Positions 32,801 to 41,457 are shown, counted from the stretch's first letter. The stretch: 64,000 nucleotides of DNA from Levyella massiliensis (GCF_000308275.2 NZ_HG529490.1:1-64000), one strand, 5' to 3'. Translations and numbers: made by a program. The notes: generated from the sequence alone by a model not told the origin.

Positions 32801-33688
32801 ATGAGAAGAATATTTAAAAATAAACACCAGATTTGGTTTGTTTTACCACTCTTGCTGTTAATGATATTTTTTATTTTCGGACCGCTGATCCAAAATATTA
32901 TTAATAGCTTTTACGAATTTTCTTCCTTTTCTCCGGTCAAGAATTTTGTGGGATTAAAGAATTATCAAGATATGCTTAAGGACGGCAGTATATCCGTGGC
33001 ATTGATGAACAATGTACGCTATGCTGTCATTTCTGTGATTTGCCAAGTGGGATTCGGATTGATTCTGGCAGCGATACTGGAACAAAAATTTCTCCGAAAA
33101 ATTGCACCATTCTTTAGAGTCGTTTATTTTATGCCTGTGATGATATCGATTTCCGTTATAGCTCTCTTGTTTGGGTTTATTTATAATCCGCAAATGGGAC
33201 TTTTAAATGGATTCTTAGAGGCGATTGGCTTGGAAGGGCTGAAGAGAACGTGGCTGGGAAATCCTTCGACAGCCATTTATGCAACGATTGCGATGAGTCA
33301 ATGGCAGAGCACCGGTTATATTATGATGCTTTTCATTGTAGCCATGCAGAAGATTCCACGCGAATTATATGAAGCAGCGGAAATTGATGGAGCCGGCAGC
33401 GTTTTGCAGTTTTTACATGTTACGGTACCGCAAGTCAGAGAAACCATTTTCGTAAATATTTTGATTACGATTTCGGGCTCTATGTTGGTTTTCAATGAAC
33501 CCTATATCCTGACCAAAGGAGGAGGACCTGGAATTTCTTCAATAACCTTAGCGGTTCACATGTATCAAGAAGGGTTTATGAAGAATAATATGGGCTACGC
33601 TTCAGCATTGGCGGTTCTCATATTTGTCATAACAGCAGTAGTATCCATTATTCAGATCGTAATTTCTAGAACAGGAAAGGATGCGTAA
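32801..33688 (+). CDS. Sugar ABC transporter permease (FrlN-like)
   Basis: The 295-residue protein has about six membrane helices starting FVLPLLLLMIFFIFGPL, and the EAA loop YEAAEIDGAGSVLQFLHVTVPQVRETI (in the segment EAAEIDGAGS...) that docks the ATPase. It belongs to the MalF-like branch of carbohydrate permeases. It is preceded by a hairpin and overlaps the next permease gene by 8 bases. Confidence 0.9.
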   Translation: MRRIFKNKHQIWFVLPLLLLMIFFIFGPLIQNIINSFYEFSSFSPVKNFVGLKNYQDMLKDGSISVALMNNVRYAVISVICQVGFGLILAAILEQKFLRKIAPFFRVVYFMPVMISISVIALLFGFIYNPQMGLLNGFLEAIGLEGLKRTWLGNPSTAIYATIAMSQWQSTGYIMMLFIVAMQKIPRELYEAAEIDGAGSVLQFLHVTVPQVRETIFVNILITISGSMLVFNEPYILTKGGGPGISSITLAVHMYQEGFMKNNMGYASALAVLIFVITAVVSIIQIVISRTGKDA

Positions 33689-34523
33689 TAGTATGAAAAA
33701 ACAAAAATTAAGTTTTACGCGCTTGTTAACCGTACTATTATTAGTGCTTCTCGCCATCTCCATTTTGTATCCTTTGTTCTGGATGTTTATGTCATCGTTT
33801 AAATCGTATGACGAAATATATAACGCAACTTGGCAACTGCCGGAAGGCTGGCTTTGGAAGAACTATGTGAATGCCTGGAATGAAGGGGTTGCAAGTTACT
33901 TCCTTAATTCGTTGATTGTGACCGTAGCAACAGTTGTATTGGTTCTGTTTATCGGGTCATTGGGAGCTTATGCATTATCCAAGTACAAATCGAGATTCAT
34001 CGATGTCGTATTTTTGCTCGTAACAGCAGGAATCATGATCAATCCACAAGTTTGTTTGGTACCGTTGTTTAAGATGCTCAATAGCTTAAACCTCTTGGAT
34101 ACGAAATTAGCGCTTATTTTACCGTATGTCGCTTTCCGGCTACCCTTAATTACGTTGTTTCTGCGCTCCTATTTTCTATCGATTCCAAAAGAAATCAATG
34201 AGTCAGCATTAATTGACGGTTGTAATGAGTTTCAAATCTACGCACACATTTATCTGCCGATGAGCAAACCGATGCTCACAACGGTAACCTTGTTGACCGC
34301 CTATTATGCATGGAATGAATTCCTGTTTGGCATTATCTTTGTTTCTTCGGATTCGCAGAAAACAATACCGGCAGGCTTAATGAATTTTCGAGATGCCCTT
34401 GCAACAGACTGGGGAACCTTATTGGCTGGCATGGCGATTGCTTCTTTACCGATGATCCTGTTGCTCATCGTGTTTCAGAAGCAATTAGTACGAGGAATGA
34501 GCGAAGGATCGGTGAAAGGATAA
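33681..34523 (+). CDS. Sugar ABC transporter permease (FrlM-like)
   Basis: The 280-residue MalG-type permease has about six membrane helices, first at residues 14-35. The EAA motif ESALIDGCNEFQIYAHIYLP is present near residue 174. The ATG at 33681 overlaps the previous stop with AGGA near; ATG 33693 is an alternative start that removes four residues. The last gene codons are followed after one base by the kinase gene. Confidence 0.9.
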   Translation: MRNSMKKQKLSFTRLLTVLLLVLLAISILYPLFWMFMSSFKSYDEIYNATWQLPEGWLWKNYVNAWNEGVASYFLNSLIVTVATVVLVLFIGSLGAYALSKYKSRFIDVVFLLVTAGIMINPQVCLVPLFKMLNSLNLLDTKLALILPYVAFRLPLITLFLRSYFLSIPKEINESALIDGCNEFQIYAHIYLPMSKPMLTTVTLLTAYYAWNEFLFGIIFVSSDSQKTIPAGLMNFRDALATDWGTLLAGMAIASLPMILLLIVFQKQLVRGMSEGSVKG

Positions 34524-34524
34524 T

Positions 34525-35346
34525 ATGAAAATCATTTGTGTTGGGGATAATGTCTGTGATTGCTATATGTACGAGCACACTTTTTATCCCGGAGGAAATT
34601 GTGTTAATGTTGCCGTCAATGCCAAGAGAAATGGAGCAGAAGAGGCTGCATACTTAGGAATATTTGGAACGGATGAGAAAGCGGACCATATCAAATATTC
34701 CTTAGAGCAAGAAGGCATTTCCTATTCTTTCTCAAGAACCATGTTGGGTAAGTCAGGGCAGCCGGGTGTTAACTTAACGCCGGAAGGCGATCGTGTATTT
34801 GTAAGAAGAGAAACCAATACGGTTCAAACCATGGCAAAACTTCGTCTCGTTCAAAGTGACTTAGAGGCGATTGGCAACTATGATCTGATGCATACCAGCT
34901 GTTACTCTTTTTTGGAAGAAGAATTGCCGAAACTTCACGGAAAGACGAAAATTTCGTATGACTTTTCAACCATAGAAGACGATACTATAATAGACAAAGT
35001 TGCTCCATATATTGATTTTGCTTTCATCTCGGCTTCGAATGTCGAAGAAGAGGAAAGAAAAAAGTTAGCCGAATCTTTACTCAATCATGGTGTAGAGATT
35101 GTCTGTATAACGCGCGGGGAAAAACCGGCGGAGTTGTATCATGGAAGTGACATCTATTATCAAGAGCCGCTGCAAACAACCGTTGTGGATACTATGGGGG
35201 CAGGTGACAGCTTTATCAGTGGTTTTTTAGTTGCCTATATGGATGGTAAAACCATAAAGGATTCCTTATATTCCGCTGCGCTAAGTGCAAAAAAGACCTG
35301 TAAAATAAAGGGAGGATATGGTTACCCCAAACCGCTATTAGACTAA
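34525..35346 (+). CDS. Fructosamine 6-kinase (FrlD-like, PfkB family)
   Basis: The enzyme should phosphorylate imported fructosamine at C6. The protein begins KIICVGDNVCDCYMYEHTFYPGGNCVNVAVNAKRNG, of which GDNVCDCY and GGNCVNVAVNAKR are close to FrlD (the GDN block near residue 7). The catalytic GAGDSFISGFL is near residue 226. Length 273 is that of FrlD, shorter than fructokinases. It works between the importer and the deglycase of the same operon. The start at 34525 is preceded by AAAGGA. Confidence 0.87.
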   Translation: MKIICVGDNVCDCYMYEHTFYPGGNCVNVAVNAKRNGAEEAAYLGIFGTDEKADHIKYSLEQEGISYSFSRTMLGKSGQPGVNLTPEGDRVFVRRETNTVQTMAKLRLVQSDLEAIGNYDLMHTSCYSFLEEELPKLHGKTKISYDFSTIEDDTIIDKVAPYIDFAFISASNVEEEERKKLAESLLNHGVEIVCITRGEKPAELYHGSDIYYQEPLQTTVVDTMGAGDSFISGFLVAYMDGKTIKDSLYSAALSAKKTCKIKGGYGYPKPLLD

Positions 35347-36099
35347 ATGGCAGACTACACATTAGAAAGAAATACAGGCTCATTTTTGTATGAGCAGATT
35401 GCACGTTTATTTATTAATAAGATTCATAATGGAGAATTGCATGATGGTGAAAAAATACCGTCAGAAAATGAGCTCTGTATTCTTTTTAATACCAGTAGAC
35501 CAACAGTACGCCGGGCAATCAAAGAACTGGAAGTGCATGGGTTTGTCAACGTGAAGCATGGGATAGGAACATTTGTGGCCATTCCCAAAGTAAAAGATAT
35601 GCGAATTTTGGATTTTAGCGGCTATACCGATGATATGAGTCAGGAGAATACAAAACGGCGCAAAATTATTTTGGAAAAACGCATACGCATTGCCAAACCG
35701 GTCGAATGTCAGATATTTGAACATGCAGAGCGCTTTAAATTACTGGAACTTGTCCGAGGCGTCTATGAGGACAGCACTCCTATGTCCGTTGACTACGCTT
35801 ATTTCCCTCTGTATCTCTATCCGGGCATACAAGAGAAAATTTTTGAAGATACATCGACGTATCGCCTAATTCGACAGGACTATGGCGTAGTCTTCAAAAA
35901 AGTCTACAAGAGTATTGAATTTACAGATGAACGAATCAGTCCCAAAGGCGCAGCGTTTTTGATGCAAGGAGAACTTTCACCTCTAGTTTCGGTGAAGAAA
36001 AAGATCGAAGACGATGAACAGAGAATTATTCATTTTTCGAACTTCTTCCTTCTTCCTAACGCAGTAAAGTTTTCAATAGAACTTGATATTGAAAGTTGA
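35347..36099 (+). CDS. GntR/HutC-family regulator (FrlR-like)
   Basis: The N-terminal winged helix (YEQIARLFINKIHNGELHDG, then SENELCILFNTSRPTVRRAI) is typical GntR, and the rest, about residues 85-240, is a UTRA effector domain as in FrlR or NagR. It probably represses this operon and is released by a fructosamine phosphate. The gene directly touches the kinase stop and shows no clear ribosome site, so it is probably translationally coupled. Length 250 is typical. Confidence 0.88.
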   Translation: MADYTLERNTGSFLYEQIARLFINKIHNGELHDGEKIPSENELCILFNTSRPTVRRAIKELEVHGFVNVKHGIGTFVAIPKVKDMRILDFSGYTDDMSQENTKRRKIILEKRIRIAKPVECQIFEHAERFKLLELVRGVYEDSTPMSVDYAYFPLYLYPGIQEKIFEDTSTYRLIRQDYGVVFKKVYKSIEFTDERISPKGAAFLMQGELSPLVSVKKKIEDDEQRIIHFSNFFLLPNAVKFSIELDIES

Positions 36100-36109
36100 G
36101 GTGCAGACT

Positions 36110-37216
36110 ATGGCAGATGTAACATTGAACAACGTTACAAAGATATATGGCGATGATGTTGTTGCAGTAAAAGATTTCTCGCTGAAAATCCGTAATGAAG
36201 AGTTTGTTGTTTTCGTAGGTCCATCCGGATGCGGAAAATCGACGACATTAAGAATGATAGCCGGTCTTGAAGAAATTACAGATGGTGACATTTACATTGG
36301 TGACAAAAGGGTCAACGATGTCAGCGCTAAAGATCGGGACATCGCTATGGTCTTTCAATCATATGCGCTATATCCGCATATGACCATATACGAGAACATG
36401 GCATTTTCACTTAAACTTTCTAAAGTACCGAAAGTAGAAATTGAAGAGAAAATCAAAAAAGCCGCGGAGATTCTCGGACTGACTGACTACTTAGACAGAA
36501 AACCAAAGAATTTATCCGGAGGGCAGCGCCAAAGAGTAGCGTTAGGTCGAGCGATTGTTCGCAACCCTAAGGTTTTCCTCATGGATGAACCGCTTTCAAA
36601 CCTGGACGCTAAGCTGCGTGTGCAGACGCGCACAGAGATAACGAAATTGCACAAGCAACTGAATACGACATTTATTTATGTCACCCATGATCAAACTGAA
36701 GCTATGACCATGGGAGAACGTGTTGTTGTTATGAATAATGGCGTGATTCAGCAGGTGGACACACCAAAGAGAATCTATGACAATCCGATCAACCAATTTG
36801 TCGCAGGTTTTATTGGCAGCCCCAGAATGAATATGTTAAAGGCTGATCTGATGAAAGAGGGAGAAACGTACTGTATTAGTTATATGGGTAATAGGATTGC
36901 TCTCTCGGATGCCATTAATCAACGTCTCGCTGATAAACAGATATTGGAACAAGAAATTTTCTTTGGTTTTCGTCCGGAAAATTGCAATTTAACGTCCGAC
37001 AAGGAAGGAGATTTTCGCGTAACGGTGGATCAGGTCGAGATGCTTGGCTCGGATAATTACAACTATTTAGTGGCACCAACGGGCGAAAAGCTGATCACGC
37101 GTTCTTCTTCGGATGAATTATTTACCTCGGGTGAGAAACTCGGAGCAAATCTGGATGTGAATAAGATCCATATCTTTGATGCGAAGACGGGTAAATCCTT
37201 AACCTTTGAAGACTGA
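36110..37216 (+). CDS. Sugar ABC transporter ATP-binding protein (MsmX/UgpC-like)
   Basis: The MalK-type ATPase has Walker A GPSGCGKST near residue 38, signature NLSGGQRQRVALG near 135, Walker B VFLMDEPLSNLDAK and the C-terminal TOBE/OB regulatory region. At 368 residues it matches MsmX, which serves several sugar importers in other Firmicutes. Being in the operon it may serve only this one, as FrlP/YurJ in the Bacillus frl operon. ATG 36110 with GAGGTG 5-6 bases upstream is chosen; the frame upstream is inside the regulator gene. Confidence 0.92.
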   Translation: MADVTLNNVTKIYGDDVVAVKDFSLKIRNEEFVVFVGPSGCGKSTTLRMIAGLEEITDGDIYIGDKRVNDVSAKDRDIAMVFQSYALYPHMTIYENMAFSLKLSKVPKVEIEEKIKKAAEILGLTDYLDRKPKNLSGGQRQRVALGRAIVRNPKVFLMDEPLSNLDAKLRVQTRTEITKLHKQLNTTFIYVTHDQTEAMTMGERVVVMNNGVIQQVDTPKRIYDNPINQFVAGFIGSPRMNMLKADLMKEGETYCISYMGNRIALSDAINQRLADKQILEQEIFFGFRPENCNLTSDKEGDFRVTVDQVEMLGSDNYNYLVAPTGEKLITRSSSDELFTSGEKLGANLDVNKIHIFDAKTGKSLTFED

Positions 37217-37238
37217 TTTGGAGAAGCGAGACGAGGAG

Positions 37239-37901
37239 ATGATGACGATAAAAAATATTATTTTTGATATGGATGGTGTTCTTATTGACTCGGAACCCAT
37301 GTATTATCACCGTCTTCGAAGGTTCATGAAATCCTTTGGCATTACTTTAACACGAGACGAATCAAACAGCATGGTTGGAAGCTGCTTTAAAGAAGACATC
37401 GAATTTTTAAAGGAGAAGCTGAACTTTGAGTTTTCCAGCGAGCAGATTTTGGAAAGGTATCAAAGTTTTACCGTAGAAGATAAAAAGCATTCTCCGGAAT
37501 TTCGAGATATTGTTATGCCATACGCAAAATTTCTTCTAACGAAACTGAGGGACTTGCATTTAACTATGGCTATTGCCAGCAGTTCACGCCCGGATATCAT
37601 TGAAATGTTTTTACAGCAATGTGACCTTCAGTACTATTTTAGCGTTGTAGTGTCCGGATATGAATTTGAGAAAAGTAAACCGCATCCGGAAATCTACAAC
37701 AAAACCATGGAAAGACTATGCGCTCTTCCAGAGGAGACATTGGTCATAGAAGATTCGTATTATGGCATTGCAGCAGCAAAAGCAGCAGGCCTTACTGTAG
37801 TAGCGCGAAAAGATGACCGCTTTGGCTTCGACCAAAGTGCAGCAGATTACATCGTTGATTCACTTTATGAGTCTTTATTGGTGATTCAAACGTTGTTATA
37901 G
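37239..37901 (+). CDS. HAD-superfamily phosphatase (beta-phosphoglucomutase-like)
   Basis: The HAD motif I is FDMDGVLIDSEP near residue 9-20, motif II includes IASSSRP near 110, motif III is K-P-H-P at about 150, and motif IV is VIEDSYYGIAAAKAAG near 172. The cap domain is of the small helical type, as in beta-phosphoglucomutase or YhcW/Gph-type phosphatases. The substrate is open; it may dephosphorylate sugars that build up in the pathway. ATG 37239 or 37242 follow GAGGAG; the ATG at 37206 lies in the ATPase gene. It ends the operon, followed by a strong terminator. Confidence 0.82.
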   Translation: MMTIKNIIFDMDGVLIDSEPMYYHRLRRFMKSFGITLTRDESNSMVGSCFKEDIEFLKEKLNFEFSSEQILERYQSFTVEDKKHSPEFRDIVMPYAKFLLTKLRDLHLTMAIASSSRPDIIEMFLQQCDLQYYFSVVVSGYEFEKSKPHPEIYNKTMERLCALPEETLVIEDSYYGIAAAKAAGLTVVARKDDRFGFDQSAADYIVDSLYESLLVIQTLL

Positions 37902-37916
37902 AATAAAACTTTCCTT

Positions 37917-37958
37917 TCGACTGAGTCCCTGACCTTGTTCGGTCAGGGACTCAGTCGT
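37917..37958 (+). terminator. Terminator of the fructosamine operon
   Basis: A 16-17-bp perfect stem, CGACTGAGTCCCTGACC with its complement, closes a six-base loop. The tail is TTCTCG, so the T-run is poor but the stem is very stable. Confidence 0.75.
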
Positions 37959-38120
37959 TCTCGCAACGATCGAAAAAGTGATAAATGTCTTCGTTACAGG
38001 AGATAAAAAAGAAAAATAGGTTACACTGTTACTGGTAAAACCTTTGCCCGACATATTGACCGAACACCTTAGTCATTGTGTGCCGTGTCGGCACAGAATA
38101 CATAGAAAAAGGAGCACCCG

Positions 38121-39431
38121 ATGGAACCATCCCTGTATCGTAATCATTTAGCGATTTTAAAAGATGAACTTCTTATTGCGATGGGCTGCACCGAGCCGAT
38201 TGCCATTGCGCTCGCCGCTGCAAAAGCGCGAGAAGTTCTCGGCACGATGCCCGAACATTGTGTATTATCCTGTTCGGGAAATATCGTGAAAAATGCCAAA
38301 AGCGTTGTGGTTCCCAATTCCGGCGGCATGCATGGCATGAAAATTGCCGCCATACTCGGCATTCTTTCCAATAATTCGTCGGCCAATTTAGAGGTTTTAG
38401 CGGCGATTACTGACAAGCAGCGAGCCTTAGCTAAGCAATTGCTCGAGGAAAATTTCTGTGACTTTAAAATTTCACCAAAAGAAGAACCACTGTTTATTTC
38501 AGTGACTGTTTCGCGGGGCGAGGAAACGGCCTCAGCGGAAATTTCAAAACGACATACGAATTTTACAAAAATTGTGAAAAATGGCAAAATCCTGCTGGAT
38601 ACATCGACAGAAGACACACCTGCCACAGCAACGGCAGAAATCCCCGATTTTTTAACGGTCAAAAACAGCATCGCCTTTGCACAAGAGGCCGATCTTAGCG
38701 ATTTGCACAGCATATTTGATAAACAGATCGAATATAATCTAAAAATTGCAGAAGCCGGTCTCACCGGCGACTGGGGCGCCAACGTTGGTAAAACGCTGCT
38801 GAAACGGCAGGTTCCCCTCACTGTGAATGTGGAGGCTCGCGCATACGCCGCCGCTGGCTCCGATGCCCGCATGGCCGGTTGCAGCTTGCCCGTTGTCATC
38901 AATTCCGGCTCCGGCAATCAAGGCATTACCGTATCGCTACCGGTTATTATTTATGCAAAGCAATTTGGAGCCACCCGTGAAACGCTGCTTCGTGCTCTAG
39001 CTCTCTCAAACCTGATTGCCATTCATCAAAAGCGATTCATCGGCAACTTATCCGCCTTTTGCGGCGTTACCTGCGCCGCCACGGGCGCCGCCTGCGGCGT
39101 GGCCTATCTACTTTTATCCCGTCAAGCCGCAGATAACGCTTCCCCAGATCTTTATGATGTGGTCAGTCGCACCATCACAAACAGCCTCGGTACCATCAGC
39201 GGCATGGTTTGTGACGGCGCCAAATCCTCCTGTGCATCCAAGATTGCCTGTGCCCTGGAATGCTCCCTCACCGCTCTTGAGATGAGCTTAGACGGTCTTG
39301 CCTTCCCTTCCGGCGAAGGCCTCACGAAAGACAACGTGGAAGACACGATTGCCGCCGTCGGTCAAATGGCGGCAAAAGGCATGAAGGCGACAGATGCGGA
39401 AATATTAAAGATTATGACGAGGGAGATGTGA
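38121..39431 (+). CDS. L-cysteine desulfidase-like protein (UPF0597/CyuA family)
   Basis: CyuA splits cysteine to pyruvate, ammonia and sulfide in anaerobes with a [4Fe-4S] cluster. Cys23 in MGCTEPIA is the conserved N-terminal cysteine; further cysteines are in FCGVTCAATGAACG near residue 313-326 and GMVCDGAKSSCASK near 368-381, which fit the cluster ligands. The 436-residue length fits UPF0597. AAAGGAG precedes ATG 38121. It stands alone between the fructosamine operon and palindrome array D. A serine dehydratase alpha-type reaction is the alternative. Confidence 0.85.
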   Translation: MEPSLYRNHLAILKDELLIAMGCTEPIAIALAAAKAREVLGTMPEHCVLSCSGNIVKNAKSVVVPNSGGMHGMKIAAILGILSNNSSANLEVLAAITDKQRALAKQLLEENFCDFKISPKEEPLFISVTVSRGEETASAEISKRHTNFTKIVKNGKILLDTSTEDTPATATAEIPDFLTVKNSIAFAQEADLSDLHSIFDKQIEYNLKIAEAGLTGDWGANVGKTLLKRQVPLTVNVEARAYAAAGSDARMAGCSLPVVINSGSGNQGITVSLPVIIYAKQFGATRETLLRALALSNLIAIHQKRFIGNLSAFCGVTCAATGAACGVAYLLLSRQAADNASPDLYDVVSRTITNSLGTISGMVCDGAKSSCASKIACALECSLTALEMSLDGLAFPSGEGLTKDNVEDTIAAVGQMAAKGMKATDAEILKIMTREM

Positions 39432-39705
39432 GGGGGGATTCCATTTATAGGTAACAACGTTATTAATGATTTCTGCGGCTGCGCTAGCTTTTTTGCGAAT
39501 TTGAGAGGCTAATTGGGTTAGGCGATAATGCCATCTTGAGAAGAATAGGGACAGGAAGATATACACTCCGAAAGTACCGTTGCGGCAAGTCCGATGTCGC
39601 GCCCTTCACGGGCGTGGTATAAAGATTATGGATGTCTAATCGAACATCTTACGAAAATCCTTTTTATAAAAGGATTGGTAACTTCTTTAATCCTCGGTGT
39701 CACTA
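39432..39705. other. Intergenic stretch between the desulfidase and array D
   Basis: No gene is seen. A small palindrome AATCCTTTTT/AAAAGGATT lies at about 39657-39677, and GCGCCCTTCACGGGCGT at about 39599-39615. These might terminate the desulfidase transcript, but T-runs are not well placed. Confidence 0.35.
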
Positions 39706-40191
39706 TACCGTGCCTAACCCCAATATTGCCAAAAGACACGGTAAATTTTTCGGCCCATATCACATTTTCTACCGTGCCTAATCGCAAAAATGGCAAAAGG
39801 CACGGTAAATTTTTCGGCCTGCGCCACATTTTCTACCGTGCCTAATCGCAAAAACGGCAAAAGGCACGGTAAATTTTTCTGTCCGCATCACATTTCCTAC
39901 CGTGCCTAATCGCGAAAACGGCAAAAGGCACGGTAAATTTTTCGTCCTGCGCCACATTTTCTACCGTGCCTAATCGCAAAAATGGCAAAAGGCACGGTAA
40001 ATTTTTCGTCCTGCGCCACATTTTCTACCGTGCCTAATCGCGAAAACGGCAAAAGGCACGGTAAATTTTTCGGCCCGAATCAATTTTCCTACCGTGCCTA
40101 ATCGCGAAAACGGCAAAAGGCACGGTAAATTTTTTGGCCCATATCACATTTTCTACCGTGCCTAATCCCCAAAACGCCAAAAGGCACGGTA
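39706..40191. repeat. Palindrome array D: eight 38-bp elements at exactly 64-bp period
   Basis: TACCGTG opens elements at 39706, 39770, 39834, 39898, 39962, 40026, 40090 and 40154, each 64 bases apart. Each element is 38 bp: left arm TACCGTGCCT, core AATCGCAAAAACGGCAAA (a G for A in some copies), right arm AGGCACGGTA. CGC at element positions 14-16 is kept in six of eight. Spacers of 26 bp are similar: AATTTTTCGGCCTGCGCCAC is typical. Each right arm is followed by AATTTTT, so on the plus strand each unit looks like a weak terminator. A decayed ninth copy (TACCATGGCT at 40219) follows. Confidence 0.96.
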
Positions 40192-40440
40192 TCAGCGCCA
40201 GCCCGCCCCTCTTTTTCCTACCATGGCTCAGCCCCCCCAATAGCCACGCTGCCAGCGCCAGCCCGCCCCCTTTGTCCTGGCATGCCCTCCACTCCCGAAA
40301 CCACGCAGAGGCACGCAAACAAGTCCAATATCGCCAGCCTAAAAACAAAACGCCCCAATTCTCTCAGCATCCCTTACAATGTCCTTAGAGTCCATCCTAG
40401 CCACAAAAGAACAATCTTATAACCACAGAAAGGTAAAACC
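40192..40440. other. Decayed repeat tail before the macrodomain gene
   Basis: The C-rich sequence has the block CAGCGCCAGCCCGCCCC twice, at about 40193 and 40253, and a degenerate palindrome at 40219-40250. It looks like worn copies of array D. No gene or good promoter is evident; the ribosome site AGAAAGG is at about 40426-40434. Confidence 0.45.
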
Positions 40441-40965
40441 ATGCGGATCCACACCATGCTTTCCGACATTACCACAGTTGACCATTTGGACGCGATCGTT
40501 AATGCGGCAAACCGTACCTTGTTGGGCGGTGGAGGCGTGGATGGAGCGATTCATCGGGCGGCGGGACCGGAATTGCTGGAGGAGTGCCGGGGTCTCCATG
40601 GCTGTGAGACGGGGCAGGCGAAGATCACGAAGGGATATCGTCTGCCGTGTCCGTATGTGATTCATACGGTGGGACCGATTTGGCGTGGAGGAACGAAAGG
40701 GGAAGAGGCGTTGCTCGCGAATTGCTATGAGAGTAGCTTGCAAGTGGCGGCAGAACATGGCTTGCGGCGCATTGCTTTTCCGTCGATATCGACGGGCGTG
40801 TATGGATATCCGGTCGAGAGGGCTGCGATGGTGGCAGTGCGGACGGTTGAGCGGCTGGCGAAGGAGCGGCCGGGGGCATGGGATGAAATTTTGTGGGTGC
40901 TTATTGACGAGAGAACGAAGGCAGCGTATGATGCGGCGCTGGAGAATGCGGGCATCGAGGCATAA
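40441..40965 (+). CDS. Macrodomain protein (ADP-ribose binding/hydrolase)
   Basis: Macrodomains bind ADP-ribose and often remove it from proteins or act on O-acetyl-ADP-ribose. The motif [26 protein letters not shown] (in it [20 protein letters not shown]) covers residues about 19-42, and [17 protein letters not shown] near 116 holds the second binding loop; both are of MacroD/YmdB type. 174 residues, one domain. A Sir2 deacylase gene lies about 6 kb downstream, which could share the O-acetyl-ADP-ribose product, but the two are not in one operon. AAAGG precedes the ATG. Confidence 0.88.
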   Translation: MRIHTMLSDITTVDHLDAIVNAANRTLLGGGGVDGAIHRAAGPELLEECRGLHGCETGQAKITKGYRLPCPYVIHTVGPIWRGGTKGEEALLANCYESSLQVAAEHGLRRIAFPSISTGVYGYPVERAAMVAVRTVERLAKERPGAWDEILWVLIDERTKAAYDAALENAGIEA

Positions 40966-41033
40966 AGTAAGCGATGGGTACGCTTTCAAAGTTTCGTGTG
41001 TTTTGCGAAATGAGAGAGTTAAAGGCAATACAA

Positions 41034-41063
41034 AAGAGACCGGAGCGCCGGTCTCTTTTTTTG
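41034..41063 (+). terminator. Terminator after the macrodomain gene
   Basis: AGAGACCGG pairs with CCGGTCTCT around a four-base loop, followed by TTTTTTT. AAAA lies before the stem, so it may also stop the minus-strand feoA transcript. Confidence 0.88.
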
Positions 41064-41098
41064 GAGGATTACGAGTGGCAAAATTTGATTCGTTTGGA

Positions 41099-41374
41099 TT
41101 AGCTTTCTTTATCGGCGCAGGGAATGGTCGGCATGATGGGTTGTGCATCACTGATTTCATTGGGAACCACATCAATCTTTTGTGCAAGCTCGCGACTGAT
41201 GCCGAGGCGGGTTTCTTTGACCACGACAATGAAGTTGCCATCCACTTCGTTCACCAGTTGAATGGTCGCATCGGGCACAAAGCCGAGGTTCATGAGTTGT
41301 TTCTGTAATTTTTCACGTCCGGCGATACGAATGATGCGATAGGACTTGCCGGATTCGCCTAAGAATAGTTTCAT
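41099..41374 (-). CDS. feoA: Ferrous iron transport protein A-like (FeoA domain)
   Basis: The 91-residue protein has an SH3-like FeoA domain: a start YRIIRIAGREKLQKQLMNLG, the motif LGFVPDATIQLV near residues 30-41, and FIVVVKETRLGISRELAQKI at 48-67. FeoA helps the FeoB channel import Fe2+. No feoB is beside it in the window. The C-terminus has an extra tail of about 20 residues with one cysteine. A perfect inverted repeat ahead of the gene suggests metalloregulation. Confidence 0.88.
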   Translation of the reverse strand: MKLFLGESGKSYRIIRIAGREKLQKQLMNLGFVPDATIQLVNEVDGNFIVVVKETRLGISRELAQKIDVVPNEISDAQPIMPTIPCADKES

Positions 41375-41435
41375 ATGCTTTCCTTTCTCGTTCTGAAAGC
41401 AACCTGCATAGTCGGCATCTGCCGACGAAGGGTAT

Positions 41436-41457
41436 GTAGTTAGCTTTATCTAACTAC
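41436..41457 (-). promoter_or_regulatory. Candidate metalloregulator operator before feoA
   Basis: GTAGTTAG and CTAACTAC form a perfect 8-bp inverted repeat around six bases. TTAG..CTAA halves resemble operators of the DtxR/IdeR/MntR family. It overlaps the likely promoter region of feoA, 62 bases before its start, and lies about 120 bases before the divergent RNA methyltransferase gene. Confidence 0.55.

Noticed and set aside
40134-41308. Open frames on both strands through array D and over the macrodomain gene
   Set aside because: They are shadows: no ribosome sites, repetitive or basic low-complexity products, and overlap with a clear macrodomain gene.
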